This document shows positions 17,333 through 24,708 of a stretch of 50,287 nucleotides of DNA, in pieces (positions within the stretch are counted from its first letter, which is position 1; each line of letters begins with the position of its first letter). The notes beneath the pieces were generated by a model. It worked only from the letters and a program-made list of their open reading frames with translations. It was not told where the DNA came from and ran no database searches. Origin of the DNA: a virus; IMG/VR virus record IMGVR_UViG_3300024999_000149, positions 1 to 50,287 of that record; one strand, 5' to 3'. Position numbers and translations under genes: made by a program.

Positions 17333-17706
17333 CTTACCTCCAATTCCTTCGACCAGCAGTCGATCTTTTCCTTCATCCGCTTTTCGTCAAATACCGTCGT
17401 ATCTTCATCCTTTTCATTAATAAACAAAGCACACAATCTCAGAGCAGGAGCGTCCTTTTCTTCGATCATTGCCGTACCCGTCAAAATATTGTAAAGCGTA
17501 ACTGATACATCAGCGTAATTCTTTGCCGTCTGCATTAGATCGTAACATTTCTGAACGTCCTTAAACAAGTCTACGAAAGTCCTCGAAAACCCGAACTCAA
17601 TACTCAATCTTTGCAGTTCACGGTAACGATTAAATGAAAGCGTATCCTCAATAAAAAAGGTACGCCCTCCGCATTCAAACTTATCCTTTAGGTCAATTAC
17701 TCTCAT
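17236..17706 (-). CDS. Tail assembly chaperone (gpG-like)
   Basis: The 156-residue, mostly helical protein starts with an E-set-like beta hairpin (FECGGRTFFIEDTLSFNRYREL), as seen in tail chaperones of several phages. It lies two genes downstream of the 195-residue tail gene and right before the tape measure. Codon 126 (CCT) begins the CCT-TTC pair of a slippery heptamer. Most ribosomes should stop at 17236, giving this short form. Confidence 0.7.
   Translation of the reverse strand: MRVIDLKDKFECGGRTFFIEDTLSFNRYRELQRLSIEFGFSRTFVDLFKDVQKCYDLMQTAKNYADVSVTLYNILTGTAMIEEKDAPALRLCALFINEKDEDTTVFDEKRMKEKIDCWSKELEVSPFFHLAASLVDGWMPAYKLTTRNTLTKVKED
17326..17332 (-). promoter_or_regulatory. Canonical -1 slippery heptamer C CCT TTC
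   Basis: The minus strand reads C CCT TTC in the zero frame of the chaperone gene, an exact X XXY YYZ pattern. A one-base slip gives CCC TTT and enters the downstream frame, which is open to 17036. No classical signal beyond the heptamer was identified by eye. Confidence 0.7.
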
Positions 17707-17983
17707 AGGTTATTATTTTGTCAATAATCAAAACTGTTAATATCGTAGCCGAGATAAACCAAATATGATCAAACAGGTTATAAGTGTGAAAGTGAGCGAT
17801 CAGGTAGTACCATGTAGCACACTGTCCTGAAAAGCACGCTAAACAGCCACCCAATGGTTTATAAAGATAGTCGCTCTTTATCCGTTCAATCAGTCGCCCG
17901 TACCACCCGAAGATCATTTTATCCTCGGTCAGAAGAATAAACACATAGGCTATAACCGCAACTTTCAGTATCTCGACTAACAT
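17693..17983 (-). CDS. Small membrane protein with CLACFSGQ motif (DUF1360-like)
   Basis: I chose the ATG at 17983, which overlaps the previous stop by 7 bases; an upstream non-overlap-friendly start at 18013 exists. The 96-residue product has three hydrophobic segments and the motif CLACFSGQCATW, similar to DUF1360 membrane proteins with their CxxCxxxW motif. A membrane protein between tail genes is unusual. Its function is unknown. Confidence 0.6.
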   Translation of the reverse strand: MLVEILKVAVIAYVFILLTEDKMIFGWYGRLIERIKSDYLYKPLGGCLACFSGQCATWYYLIAHFHTYNLFDHIWFISATILTVLIIDKIITYESN

Positions 17984-18564
17984 TCCGTACACCCTTCCGT
18001 TGGTACAACACATTCAGGTACAAGGTAGAACTCAGTCCGAAGATCGAGTGAAAAGAAATCATAGGGGAGCATAAGGAACTGTGAATGTTTTTCGTCAAAC
18101 GTGTACTTCGAGAACACACCCGATGACCTCTGTGCCTGTGAAGTTACCGTAATCGACAACCTGATCATATCGCCGACGTTCTGCGGAAATGCCGGTAAAG
18201 CCTTGATAATAGAGATAATGTAATCACCCGACGACCCGCAACCTCCCTCGGTGAGCTTCTTATAATTTAACCATGCTACTAATCGTAGGCGGCTTTCATA
18301 AATGAGTTTACCGCCCTCCTGACGAATGAAATTAAATGACCCATCTTCAAAGAAGACGACACTGCTGTATTGTGAGTTAGGCATCAATTCATCATAACAC
18401 CCCTGAGTACACGCATCATCAAAGGTGAGATCACATGAAATAGGGAAGCGTTTTTCTACCCCGCCCTGCGTGACCTTTGCTATCTGAGTTAATCCTGCGA
18501 TCTTGTCGATCCAATCCAGGTCTTTGATGTAACCCACGACAATATTTGCGATCTTGTTATTCAT
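17977..18564 (-). CDS. Putative tail protein (tube or terminator candidate)
   Basis: The 195-residue protein is beta-rich with scattered Cys (DDACTQGCYDE, GGCGSSGDY, PTEGCTEC). By order it lies between the gpG/gp10-like completion protein and the tail chaperones, the usual place for a tail terminator or tube protein. No specific motif confirms either. The start overlaps the upstream stop by 8 bases. Confidence 0.55.
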   Translation of the reverse strand: MNNKIANIVVGYIKDLDWIDKIAGLTQIAKVTQGGVEKRFPISCDLTFDDACTQGCYDELMPNSQYSSVVFFEDGSFNFIRQEGGKLIYESRLRLVAWLNYKKLTEGGCGSSGDYIISIIKALPAFPQNVGDMIRLSITVTSQAQRSSGVFSKYTFDEKHSQFLMLPYDFFSLDLRTEFYLVPECVVPTEGCTEC

Positions 18565-19177
18565 TCCACTTTGCTGCTAACCATTCCTCAATCGTATCAC
18601 TCAAGATGCTTATCTCACTATCTGATAGCATCAGGATATCTCCCCTGCGTTCTGTATTACCGGCCAGTTTGGTGTTTTGTTCCTCAGATAATGTACCTAT
18701 ACGTGCGTGACCTTGACGATGCTCATCATCTGAACTAATAACCTGGACACCGTCTCCCTGTGCGCCATTGGCCTGTAAATTACCCATCATCTCTCCGGTC
18801 CACGTGAAGTCAACATGATTAGTCTGCCGACCATGAAGATCACGAAACTCCTTATATCCGCCTTCAATTACAAATACCCGTGCAGGCTTATTTGTCTTAC
18901 TAATCGTAACCCACTTTAATTCTTTGCGCTTTTCTTTTGACCCTGCAAGCTGATTACAAACAGCTGCGCTCATGTACTTACTTGAGCAATTCGCAAGCAT
19001 AGGCTTAGTCGAATAAGGAGAGAAAGGAGTACCTTCAGCATTAATACCTGTGTTAACAACACGTTCCTTTATCATTGTTGCTCCAGAAGCGGCAATACCA
19101 ACCATAAGATTACCGAACTCGCTGACCGTTTCAACAGTAACTGCATCCATGTGCTTTATGGCCATTTCAATCTTCAT
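18557..19177 (-). CDS. Tail completion/virion morphogenesis protein (Mu gpG-like)
   Basis: I chose the ATG at 19177 because it forms an ATGA overlap with the upstream stop; a start at 19219 would overlap by 46 bases. The 206-residue product has a helical N-terminus and a pattern like phage virion morphogenesis proteins: GTPFSPYS, then DFTWTGEMMGNL, then a C-terminal RRGDILMLSDSEISIL resembling the family's R..(F/L)LGLS.ED motif. The role would be at the head-tail joint. Confidence 0.65.
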   Translation of the reverse strand: MKIEMAIKHMDAVTVETVSEFGNLMVGIAASGATMIKERVVNTGINAEGTPFSPYSTKPMLANCSSKYMSAAVCNQLAGSKEKRKELKWVTISKTNKPARVFVIEGGYKEFRDLHGRQTNHVDFTWTGEMMGNLQANGAQGDGVQVISSDDEHRQGHARIGTLSEEQNTKLAGNTERRGDILMLSDSEISILSDTIEEWLAAKWNE

Positions 19178-20250
19178 ATCCTCTGCGATCTCATTCTCAT
19201 TCCCTGCGGCGGGCGGCATCTTATACAGTCATTGTCCTCCATTGACTTTGAAAGCCAGTCGATCATTACATTATACCTCTCAGCATAATAAGTTCTATTT
19301 TCGTTCAACTGTTCCATGCCTAAAAGTGTATAACGTGAAACTTCAGGTGATCCCATAATATAAGTAGTTAAAAACTCACCGGCCTTGTACCAAATTGCAT
19401 AAGCCATTGAGGCATCGATCTCGTTGTTTACAAAGTCGCTTTCGTCACGGCAGAAGTTGTCAAACACATCACAAACGAAGTTACCGTGAAGTATCATGCC
19501 CGAAGCCTTACTGTTTACAGTCCAGTCCTCACGGTCAGCCAAAACATCACCGTAAACACCACCGGCCATAATCCATTCTGTCCATAGTTCACGGCTCTGA
19601 CGAATACACGGGTCATTAACATCAAAGCACCACTTAAAGCCTCCGCAGTTGCACGTTAGTTTATTAGAATATGCACGCCCGACGGGAGCAATCAAAAGGT
19701 AATAGTTACGATCTAAGGTTAATTCAATAGGGGTTATTAAGGTCTTATTTGGCCTATCGGCAACTGAAGTAAGGGCAACAGTATGAAGCAGATCGTATTC
19801 GTCATAGATTTCAAGGTTGACCGCTTCGGTACTATCGAGTATCAAAGATACACCCCTCAAAATATACTTACCACCCTTTATATCAGAGTAAATTCGCATC
19901 CCGTAATAGGTGCTATCGGTAACAAGATCGGTTATTTTTTTACCACCAGTTGCATAACGGCCTCCAATGTCACCCGAAAAAGGACGACGCACGGGCTCTT
20001 TGTATTTCATTAAAGCCTGAACCAAATCCAGTTTAAACGCATTAATAGCATTCTCACGGGCTGCGGTCATCTTATCCCAGAGATCCTCACAGCCTCCCAG
20101 AGAGTCGAGAATACGAAGGCTCATGCCTTGTAATTCTGAGATATAAAGTCCACTGTCGCTTACGGCATACGATTCGTCCCAGTCATCGACACAGGCGCAC
20201 TCGGTCCGAGAAAATCCCACAACATTATAAAGGCAATTATAAATGCTCAT
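19174..20250 (-). CDS. Putative virion structural protein, Cys-rich, 358 residues
   Basis: I place the start at the ATG at 20250, preceded by GGAGGACAAA; the longer frame to 20307 adds an unlikely N-terminus. The protein contains a Cys-rich segment (CNCGGFKWCFDVNDPC), CACVDDWDES near the start and CDVFDNFC later. Its central part looks like a beta-sandwich (LRGVSLILD, then NLEIYDEYDLLH, then DRNYYLLIAP), similar to carbohydrate-binding or virion decoration folds. Located right after the major capsid gene and a terminator. Confidence 0.6.
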   Translation of the reverse strand: MSIYNCLYNVVGFSRTECACVDDWDESYAVSDSGLYISELQGMSLRILDSLGGCEDLWDKMTAARENAINAFKLDLVQALMKYKEPVRRPFSGDIGGRYATGGKKITDLVTDSTYYGMRIYSDIKGGKYILRGVSLILDSTEAVNLEIYDEYDLLHTVALTSVADRPNKTLITPIELTLDRNYYLLIAPVGRAYSNKLTCNCGGFKWCFDVNDPCIRQSRELWTEWIMAGGVYGDVLADREDWTVNSKASGMILHGNFVCDVFDNFCRDESDFVNNEIDASMAYAIWYKAGEFLTTYIMGSPEVSRYTLLGMEQLNENRTYYAERYNVMIDWLSKSMEDNDCIRCRPPQGMRMRSQRI

Positions 20251-20330
20251 TTTGTCCTCCTTGCTCTTGGTTTGACAATAATTACCGGTTTCGGACGGCG
20301 GCCACAATTACACTTCTGTTCCATAACTTA

Positions 20331-20364
20331 AAAAGAAAGGATACCCAAAAATATGAATATCCTT
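20331..20364 (-). terminator. Terminator/attenuator after the major capsid gene
   Basis: AAGGATA (20364-20358 on the minus strand) pairs with TATCCTT (20343-20337), followed by TCTTTTT. It lies 24 bases past the capsid stop. Partial termination here would raise capsid mRNA over the downstream tail genes. Confidence 0.65.
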
Positions 20365-20387
20365 CCTCGTTTCATTAAATGTTACGT

Positions 20388-21404
20388 TTAAATTCCCGTA
20401 CCACAAGCAAAAGCTAATATACCCGTGTTATCCTCATCACACGGAGCAGGATTGACAGCAAACACACCGTGAAGCTGAATTTTTGAGGCAAGGTAAAACT
20501 CGTTGCTCTCGCAGGTCTCCTTAGTGATGATGTCGTAATACACACCCGGTATGTTCAGCGACGGCTCACTCCAAAGAGCGTAAACACCGGCTTCCTGCTG
20601 TGCATTGACAGGACCGAGAGGGTTCCATGCCTTATTGATGAACGCAGCAGCAGTTTTGTGCAGAAGGAACGTGTATCCCGGAGCGATTACTTCGACGTTC
20701 TCCGGGTCTTGGTACACTTTCTTAATCGTACCGATCTTTGACATAGCTGCCTTACCGGCATCGGTCATCGACTCGTGCATACGGTTAAAGACATACTGAA
20801 ACAGGTTCGTTCCGGTGATCATGTACGGGTCTTTGATTTTGTTCAACCTGTTTACAAGGTTGAAGTAACCCCAGATATTGTCATCCCAGAAATTCGCAGG
20901 GATAGTTGTCAACGCAGCAGCAACGGTTCCTATACCTGCGGTATAAGCATTAACACCTGCATTGGCAAGTATGCCAGTCAATATGTACTGAGCCAACCAC
21001 TCGTCGAGGGCTTTCTTATGCATCAGCATATTGAACATATACGACTTTTCGAACTCAATTGTCCGCTCGCGGTATGCCCGTTTAGGCATCTTGAAAGACG
21101 ACTCCTGAAGACATTCGATTTCGTATTCCTGGCACAGCGGATCAGCATCTTCACCTGTAATCGTACAGTCATCCGAGCAATCCGTGGTCGTGATATCGCA
21201 CTTCGACAGCCATTCGACTGACATGATGCGCTTCTTCTTTCCCGTGATAGGGGTCATGTTCACCTGTTGATTTTCGAGTACTGCCTTTGCACTTTCGACA
21301 TCGGCAATAGCATCAACGTTGGTCTGAGGATCAGTCCAATGCTGGTCGAGCATTCCCTGATAAGTGGCTAAAAAGCCGCAATCAATACTTCCTATTTGAC
21401 TCAT
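20388..21404 (-). CDS. Major capsid protein
   Basis: The 338-residue protein follows the scaffold-like gene with a 4-base overlap and is followed by a terminator, as expected for the most abundant virion protein. The middle has a long helix (EKSYMFNMLMHKKALDEWLAQYIL) and a beta region (ITGTNLFQYVFNR, then APGYTFLLHKTAAAFIN), consistent with an HK97 fold. A Cys/Asp-rich loop (residues 68-97, SKCDITTTDCSDDC) and a C-terminus with PCDEDNTGILAFACG are distinctive. There is no obvious N-terminal delta domain, so the neighbouring gene probably serves as a separate scaffold. Confidence 0.8.
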   Translation of the reverse strand: MSQIGSIDCGFLATYQGMLDQHWTDPQTNVDAIADVESAKAVLENQQVNMTPITGKKKRIMSVEWLSKCDITTTDCSDDCTITGEDADPLCQEYEIECLQESSFKMPKRAYRERTIEFEKSYMFNMLMHKKALDEWLAQYILTGILANAGVNAYTAGIGTVAAALTTIPANFWDDNIWGYFNLVNRLNKIKDPYMITGTNLFQYVFNRMHESMTDAGKAAMSKIGTIKKVYQDPENVEVIAPGYTFLLHKTAAAFINKAWNPLGPVNAQQEAGVYALWSEPSLNIPGVYYDIITKETCESNEFYLASKIQLHGVFAVNPAPCDEDNTGILAFACGTGI

Positions 21405-22258
21405 TTCGTTTTTGAATTTTCGTAAGACACCTTAATAGCTAATCGCTCTTCGGGGGTCTTAGCAGCCTTCAGTTGATCAAAGTATTCCTGACCATCCTTT
21501 GGAGGCTTAACTGGCGGCTTAGAGGGTTCGTTCTTGTTACCACTGGAACTGCGGTCATCAGCTGCCTTAAAGTCAAAATACCCACCGGCAGTATCACGTG
21601 CGAAATCTTCAAACGTGATCATGTGTCCGTGACTATCTTTAACCGGCTCGCCGTCCTTTATCATAATAAAGTCGCCGTCCTTTTCCTGGTAATCAAACAC
21701 TCGAAACTCTTCGATGTACTTTTCACGCCATCTCTGTGCTTTCTTTGCATCTTCCGGTAGTATGGGCCTCAGTCGGTCAAGTTCATCGAGGGCACGCTTT
21801 TCGATCTTCGACATAACAGAACGCTTTTGAAACTCACGCTCTTTGTCTTCAACCTTCTGCTGCCATTCTTTTTCTTTAACCTTTAATTGCTTTTCCCATT
21901 CGTGCTGATGCTTTAAAAACTCAGGATGTTTTGTAATGTCATCTGAAGTTCCTTTTACCTCTGTGATCTTCTCTGTGACAAGAAAATCAATAAGCTCAAC
22001 CCCTTCGAGTTCAGAGTCAATGTCATACTTATCCTTTACTGCCTTCTCAATCTTCGTTGCACCTTCCTTTATGCCACGCTTGTATTGATCAGTACCGTCG
22101 CCTTTCAGTTTCTTAATCCTGTCAGCATCGGCCTTTTCAGCTACGGTCAAATCGACTAACTCTCCGGCATCGTTGTAAAGGCTTGCCAGTTCCTCGGTGT
22201 CAATCTTTAAGGTTTTTGACAAAAACCCCTCCAGTTTCTTTTTTTCTTCTGGTGTCAT
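21401..22258 (-). CDS. Scaffolding protein
   Basis: The 285-residue product is highly charged and coiled-coil (about residues 85-190, Lys/Glu-rich), with a flexible Pro/Ser/Asn segment and a short basic helical C-terminus (DQLKAAKTPEERLAIK). This is the typical look of phage scaffolds such as the phi29 and P22 classes. It lies directly upstream of the capsid gene. No protease motif is visible. Confidence 0.75.
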   Translation of the reverse strand: MTPEEKKKLEGFLSKTLKIDTEELASLYNDAGELVDLTVAEKADADRIKKLKGDGTDQYKRGIKEGATKIEKAVKDKYDIDSELEGVELIDFLVTEKITEVKGTSDDITKHPEFLKHQHEWEKQLKVKEKEWQQKVEDKEREFQKRSVMSKIEKRALDELDRLRPILPEDAKKAQRWREKYIEEFRVFDYQEKDGDFIMIKDGEPVKDSHGHMITFEDFARDTAGGYFDFKAADDRSSSGNKNEPSKPPVKPPKDGQEYFDQLKAAKTPEERLAIKVSYENSKTK

Positions 22259-22447
22259 TTATTTTGATTTAGTGATCTTCTTTACTTCAGGCTTTAACTC
22301 AGGCTTTAAAATCACCGGAGCCTTAGTCATCATAGGTTTCATGTCCCGCACTTTGTATTTTCGTTTGCGTTCAGGGTCAAGTCCCTCCCAAGCATCGTCG
22401 GAAAGAAACTGAACCTTGCCTGTTTTCTTCGAGGTCAGCTCTTTCAT
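22259..22447 (-). CDS. Small Lys/Pro-rich head-region protein, 62 residues
   Basis: Unrecognised. A basic protein with an N-terminal ordered part (VQFLSDDAWEGL) and a tail of Lys-Pro repeats (LKPELKPEVKKITKSK). The gene directly abuts the scaffold gene and overlaps the upstream gene by 4 bases. The Pro/Lys tail resembles that of the neighbour, suggesting a common origin. Confidence 0.6.
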   Translation of the reverse strand: MKELTSKKTGKVQFLSDDAWEGLDPERKRKYKVRDMKPMMTKAPVILKPELKPEVKKITKSK

Positions 22448-22779
22448 TTCTTTTTGCGCTTTATAGGTGCTTTCTTGATGACCGGCTTTTCAGTAATAGG
22501 ATCACCCGTTACGTCTGGGACATTTGCCTTAACCTCTACGGCTGCGGGATCGCCCTCAGTCACTTCAGGTAATTTAACCTCAGGAACTGCCTTTAACGGA
22601 GGCTTTATGATAACCGGCTTCATTGTCGGCTTAATCAGAGGCTTTGAGAGTTCGATAGGCTTTGTGAGCTTCAGTTCTTCTTCACTGATTGCCCCGTAAA
22701 AACGCTTCGCAACCTTGAAAGCAGCGGCACTCAATGTAATTGACTTGCCGTTAATGATACATTTTACCTTATCTGCCAT
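22444..22779 (-). CDS. Lys/Pro-rich head-region protein, 111 residues
   Basis: Residues 1-40 form a small ordered domain (KCIINGKSITLSAAAFKVAKRF). The rest is a Pro/Lys repeat region (LIKPTMKPVIIKPPLK and similar). It begins the scaffold-capsid operon after the array unit. A minor head, decoration or linker function is possible. An imperfect -7 box TACCTTTA lies at 22801-22808. Confidence 0.6.
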   Translation of the reverse strand: MADKVKCIINGKSITLSAAAFKVAKRFYGAISEEELKLTKPIELSKPLIKPTMKPVIIKPPLKAVPEVKLPEVTEGDPAAVEVKANVPDVTGDPITEKPVIKKAPIKRKKK

Positions 22780-22860
22780 AATAATTATGTTATTCGGACG
22801 TAAAGGTATGAATATCTTTTTATATTAATATCATTTTATCTGTTATTTTTTAAACACAAT

Positions 22861-22890
22861 AATAAAGCCCCGAATATTGGAGGCTTTATT
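22861..22890 (-). terminator. Strong hairpin terminator at the end of the array unit
   Basis: AATAAAGCC (22861-22869) and GGCTTTATT (22882-22890) are perfectly complementary over 9 bp, with two further C-G pairs inside and a 7-base loop. The stem is T-rich on its 3' side in both directions, so it may act bidirectionally. It closes the transcript of the HNH/Transposase_20 gene before the capsid operon and touches the first degenerate array block. Confidence 0.7.
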
Positions 22891-23077
22891 TTCACTAAAT
22901 GGCAATGGTTATCCTGATAATGGTGGTTCACTTCTGCTTTCTGGCTGTCTTCTCACTTATGATTCACTTTGGCGATATATGTATCTTCCGCTTCATGATT
23001 CACTTGCATATTTTGGGTATCTTAAGGCTAGTGGTTCATTTTCTCAGTTTGGTTGTATTATATGGAATGATTAAAAT
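22888..23077. repeat. Left array: 11 ten-base blocks at exact 18-bp spacing
   Basis: Ten-base blocks start at 22888, 22906, 22924 and every 18 bases to 23068, with no indel. They alternate between type A (TGRTTCAYTT: 22924, 22960, 22996, 23032) and type B (TGGNTRTCTT: 22906, 22942, 22978, 23014, 23050). The outermost two blocks are degenerate, and the last overlaps the stop codon of the adjacent gene. The intervening 8-mers all differ. The array has the same orientation as the right array. Confidence 0.9.
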
Positions 23078-24009
23078 ATCCAACCTCTTTCCTCCGGCCT
23101 GATAATTCCGGTATGACCTAACTTTTCTTCAACATAAAGTGCAGCCGTCGGCAAACCTTCAAACGTTCTCCACACGTACCAGAAGTCAGCAAGAAAATGC
23201 TTTATCAATTTGCGAATTGCAGCGCCGTGTCTGTGGCAAGGCTTAGCATCACACCAACGGCACTCAATAAGTTTGCCCTGCGTGTTCCTGGATTTAACAA
23301 TCTTATGAGAGGCTTCAAGTTTTGTCTTTTCAGCATCGTACACATCACGGTAAACGGCACGGGTTTTAATCATGCTGTCTGCCATTGTATAAAGCACTGT
23401 TCTCAATGTCTTATTGCCGCCTCCTGCTTCTCCTTTGGTGTACCTCTCATGTGAGGGCTTGTCAAGTCCAACGTAGCACCACAAAGATGATGCGTACTCA
23501 GCCTTTGTGATGTCAATGTAAACAAGTAGGTATGCAACGGTCATTGCACCTAATCCCTTAATCTGAAGTGCAGCCTGAATAATAGGCATATCAAGACCTT
23601 TGATATACTTCTCAATCCTCCGGCCCTGTTTGCCTAACTGACTGTCGGCCTCTTTCAACTGAAGTTTAAGCCACTTTTCAGTTGTTGCATCCATCTGATC
23701 CGTTCCACGTTTTGCGGCAAGCATACGGTTATTAATGGAGTTTACGAGTTTTCTGATCTGTTCCCGACCGTCAATCAGGACTTTCAGTTCAGTCATCTCA
23801 GGTGTGCGTTCACGGTAAATGAAGTGCCGTTTCATGTGTTCAACCGGATCAAGTACACGGCTGTTTTCGTCGGTATAAATACCTCCTTTAGCTTTTGGCA
23901 CAATACGGTCAGTATCATACATCCTCGGCATTTCTGCCAGTGCTACATCAGACAGTGCGCACTTGCCGTTCTGTCTCGTCTTGGTTCTTTCTTTTAATGC
24001 TTCTTTCAT
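23071..24009 (-). CDS. HNH-like plus Transposase_20 (IS110-type C-terminal) domain protein
   Basis: The start chosen is the ATG at 24009; a GTG two codons upstream is possible. In the 312-residue product, residues 15-62 resemble an HNH nuclease (CALSDVAL, DTDRIVPKAKGG, ENSRVLDPVEHMKRH), with Asp where the first His usually stands. Residues 70-140 are helical and coiled-coil. Residues 149-205 match the helix-hairpin-helix of Transposase_20 (IKGLGAMTVAYLL, then GNKTLRTVLY), the C-terminal domain of IS110 recombinases. The RuvC-like DEDD domain of IS110 is absent, and the Ser expected before GN is Ala/Gly (GEAGGGNK). A CxxC plus CHRH cluster (250-261) may bind zinc. Flanking 18-bp arrays suggest a dedicated DNA partner. 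Confidence 0.75.
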   Translation of the reverse strand: MKEALKERTKTRQNGKCALSDVALAEMPRMYDTDRIVPKAKGGIYTDENSRVLDPVEHMKRHFIYRERTPEMTELKVLIDGREQIRKLVNSINNRMLAAKRGTDQMDATTEKWLKLQLKEADSQLGKQGRRIEKYIKGLDMPIIQAALQIKGLGAMTVAYLLVYIDITKAEYASSLWCYVGLDKPSHERYTKGEAGGGNKTLRTVLYTMADSMIKTRAVYRDVYDAEKTKLEASHKIVKSRNTQGKLIECRWCDAKPCHRHGAAIRKLIKHFLADFWYVWRTFEGLPTAALYVEEKLGHTGIIRPEERGWIF

Positions 24010-24044
24010 TGTCACTCTTTTTAGTTAATAATCACTTAAAATAA

Positions 24045-24414
24045 TAGATCACTCTCGTGATATGGTTATCTTATGATTGTTGGTTCACTATTCGTTAATA
24101 GTTATCTTATCACTCATGGTTCATTTTCGTTTTCTGGTTGTCTTATTGTCGATAATTCATTTGTGACCATTGGATGTCTTTTGTACCGTGGCTCACTTCA
24201 ATTCATTGATTGATTTATTTCACATGATTCACTTCCGACTACTGATTGATTTGTAGGCTATGGTTCACTTAACATTAATGGTTGTCTTCATGCTAATGAT
24301 TCACTTTTGACACATGGGTATCTAATTTATAATGGTTCATTTTTCATTAATGAATGTCTTAAAACCGGTAATTCATTTACGCATCATGGATGTCTTTCGG
24401 CCTGTAATTCAAAG
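24045..24414. repeat. Right array: 21 ten-base blocks at exact 18-bp spacing
   Basis: Blocks start at 24045 (degenerate), 24063, 24081 and every 18 bases to 24405, without a single indel. Type A (TGRTTCAYTT) alternates with type B (TGGNTRTCTT), giving a 36-bp super-repeat. Two B blocks (24207, 24243) read TGATTGATTT. The 8-base intervals are variable, although TTCGTTAA, TTCATTAA and AACATTAA resemble each other. Both strands contain in-frame stops, so this is not coding sequence. This and the leader fill the 550-base gap upstream of the HNH/Transposase_20 gene. Confidence 0.92.
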
Positions 24415-24418
24415 AACA

Positions 24419-24474
24419 ACCCCGAAAAACTATGCGACGGGAGAGTGACCAGACCGAAGATAATTAAACGGGGT
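24419..24474 (-). ncRNA. Possible structured leader before the right array
   Basis: ACCCCG at 24419-24424 and CGGGGT at 24469-24474 can close a 56-base domain that includes internal G/C-rich segments (around CGACGGGAG and GACCAGACC) unlike the surrounding A+T-rich DNA. It lies between a weak promoter-like site (TTTG at 24538-24541 and TTAATTTG near 24513-24520 on the minus strand) and the array. IS110 elements encode a structured bridge RNA in the equivalent place; the comparison is inference. Confidence 0.4.
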
Positions 24475-24558
24475 GTTTATATTTTACCCTTAAATTGTCA
24501 CTTTTTGAATGTCAAATTAACACATTTATTTCAAATGCAAACTTTTGTGTGATTTTTT

Positions 24559-24708
24559 TTACTCAGGCTCGTAATCCAGTCCGCTGCCCTCACTGTCTAT
24601 TGACTGGATCATGTATTCACTCATAACGTACAGCACCTCTTCTTTGGTGTAAGTCGCCTTATCGCCCCACGTACTCTCAAGTACCTCCTTCGGATTTTTG
24701 TCTTTCAT
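24559..24708 (-). CDS. Small acidic protein, 49 residues
   Basis: ATG at 24708 lies inside the 3' end of the Mu-F-like gene (32-base overlap), and the frame stops at 24559. The product is acidic (MKDKNPKEVLEST, then EEVLYVMSEYMIQSID, ending LDYEPE) and helical. Unrecognised. It is the last head gene before the array unit. Confidence 0.5.
   Translation of the reverse strand: MKDKNPKEVLESTWGDKATYTKEEVLYVMSEYMIQSIDSEGSGLDYEPE

Noticed and set aside
22888-24414. CRISPR array
   Set aside because: Repeats are only 10 bp, spacers 8 bp, two repeat types alternate, and there is no cas gene.
22861-24541. Ordinary insertion sequence of the IS110 family
   Set aside because: The RuvC-like domain and catalytic Ser are missing, an HNH-like domain is fused, and the flanks are periodic arrays instead of IS ends.
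22877-24552. Plus-strand open frames with hexapeptide-like repeats (NGSFFI, NECLKT type) in both arrays
   Set aside because: The pattern is a by-product of the 18-bp period. The Ser codon is always TCA, changes are not synonymous, and the right-array frame has in-frame TGA stops at the TGATTGATTT blocks.
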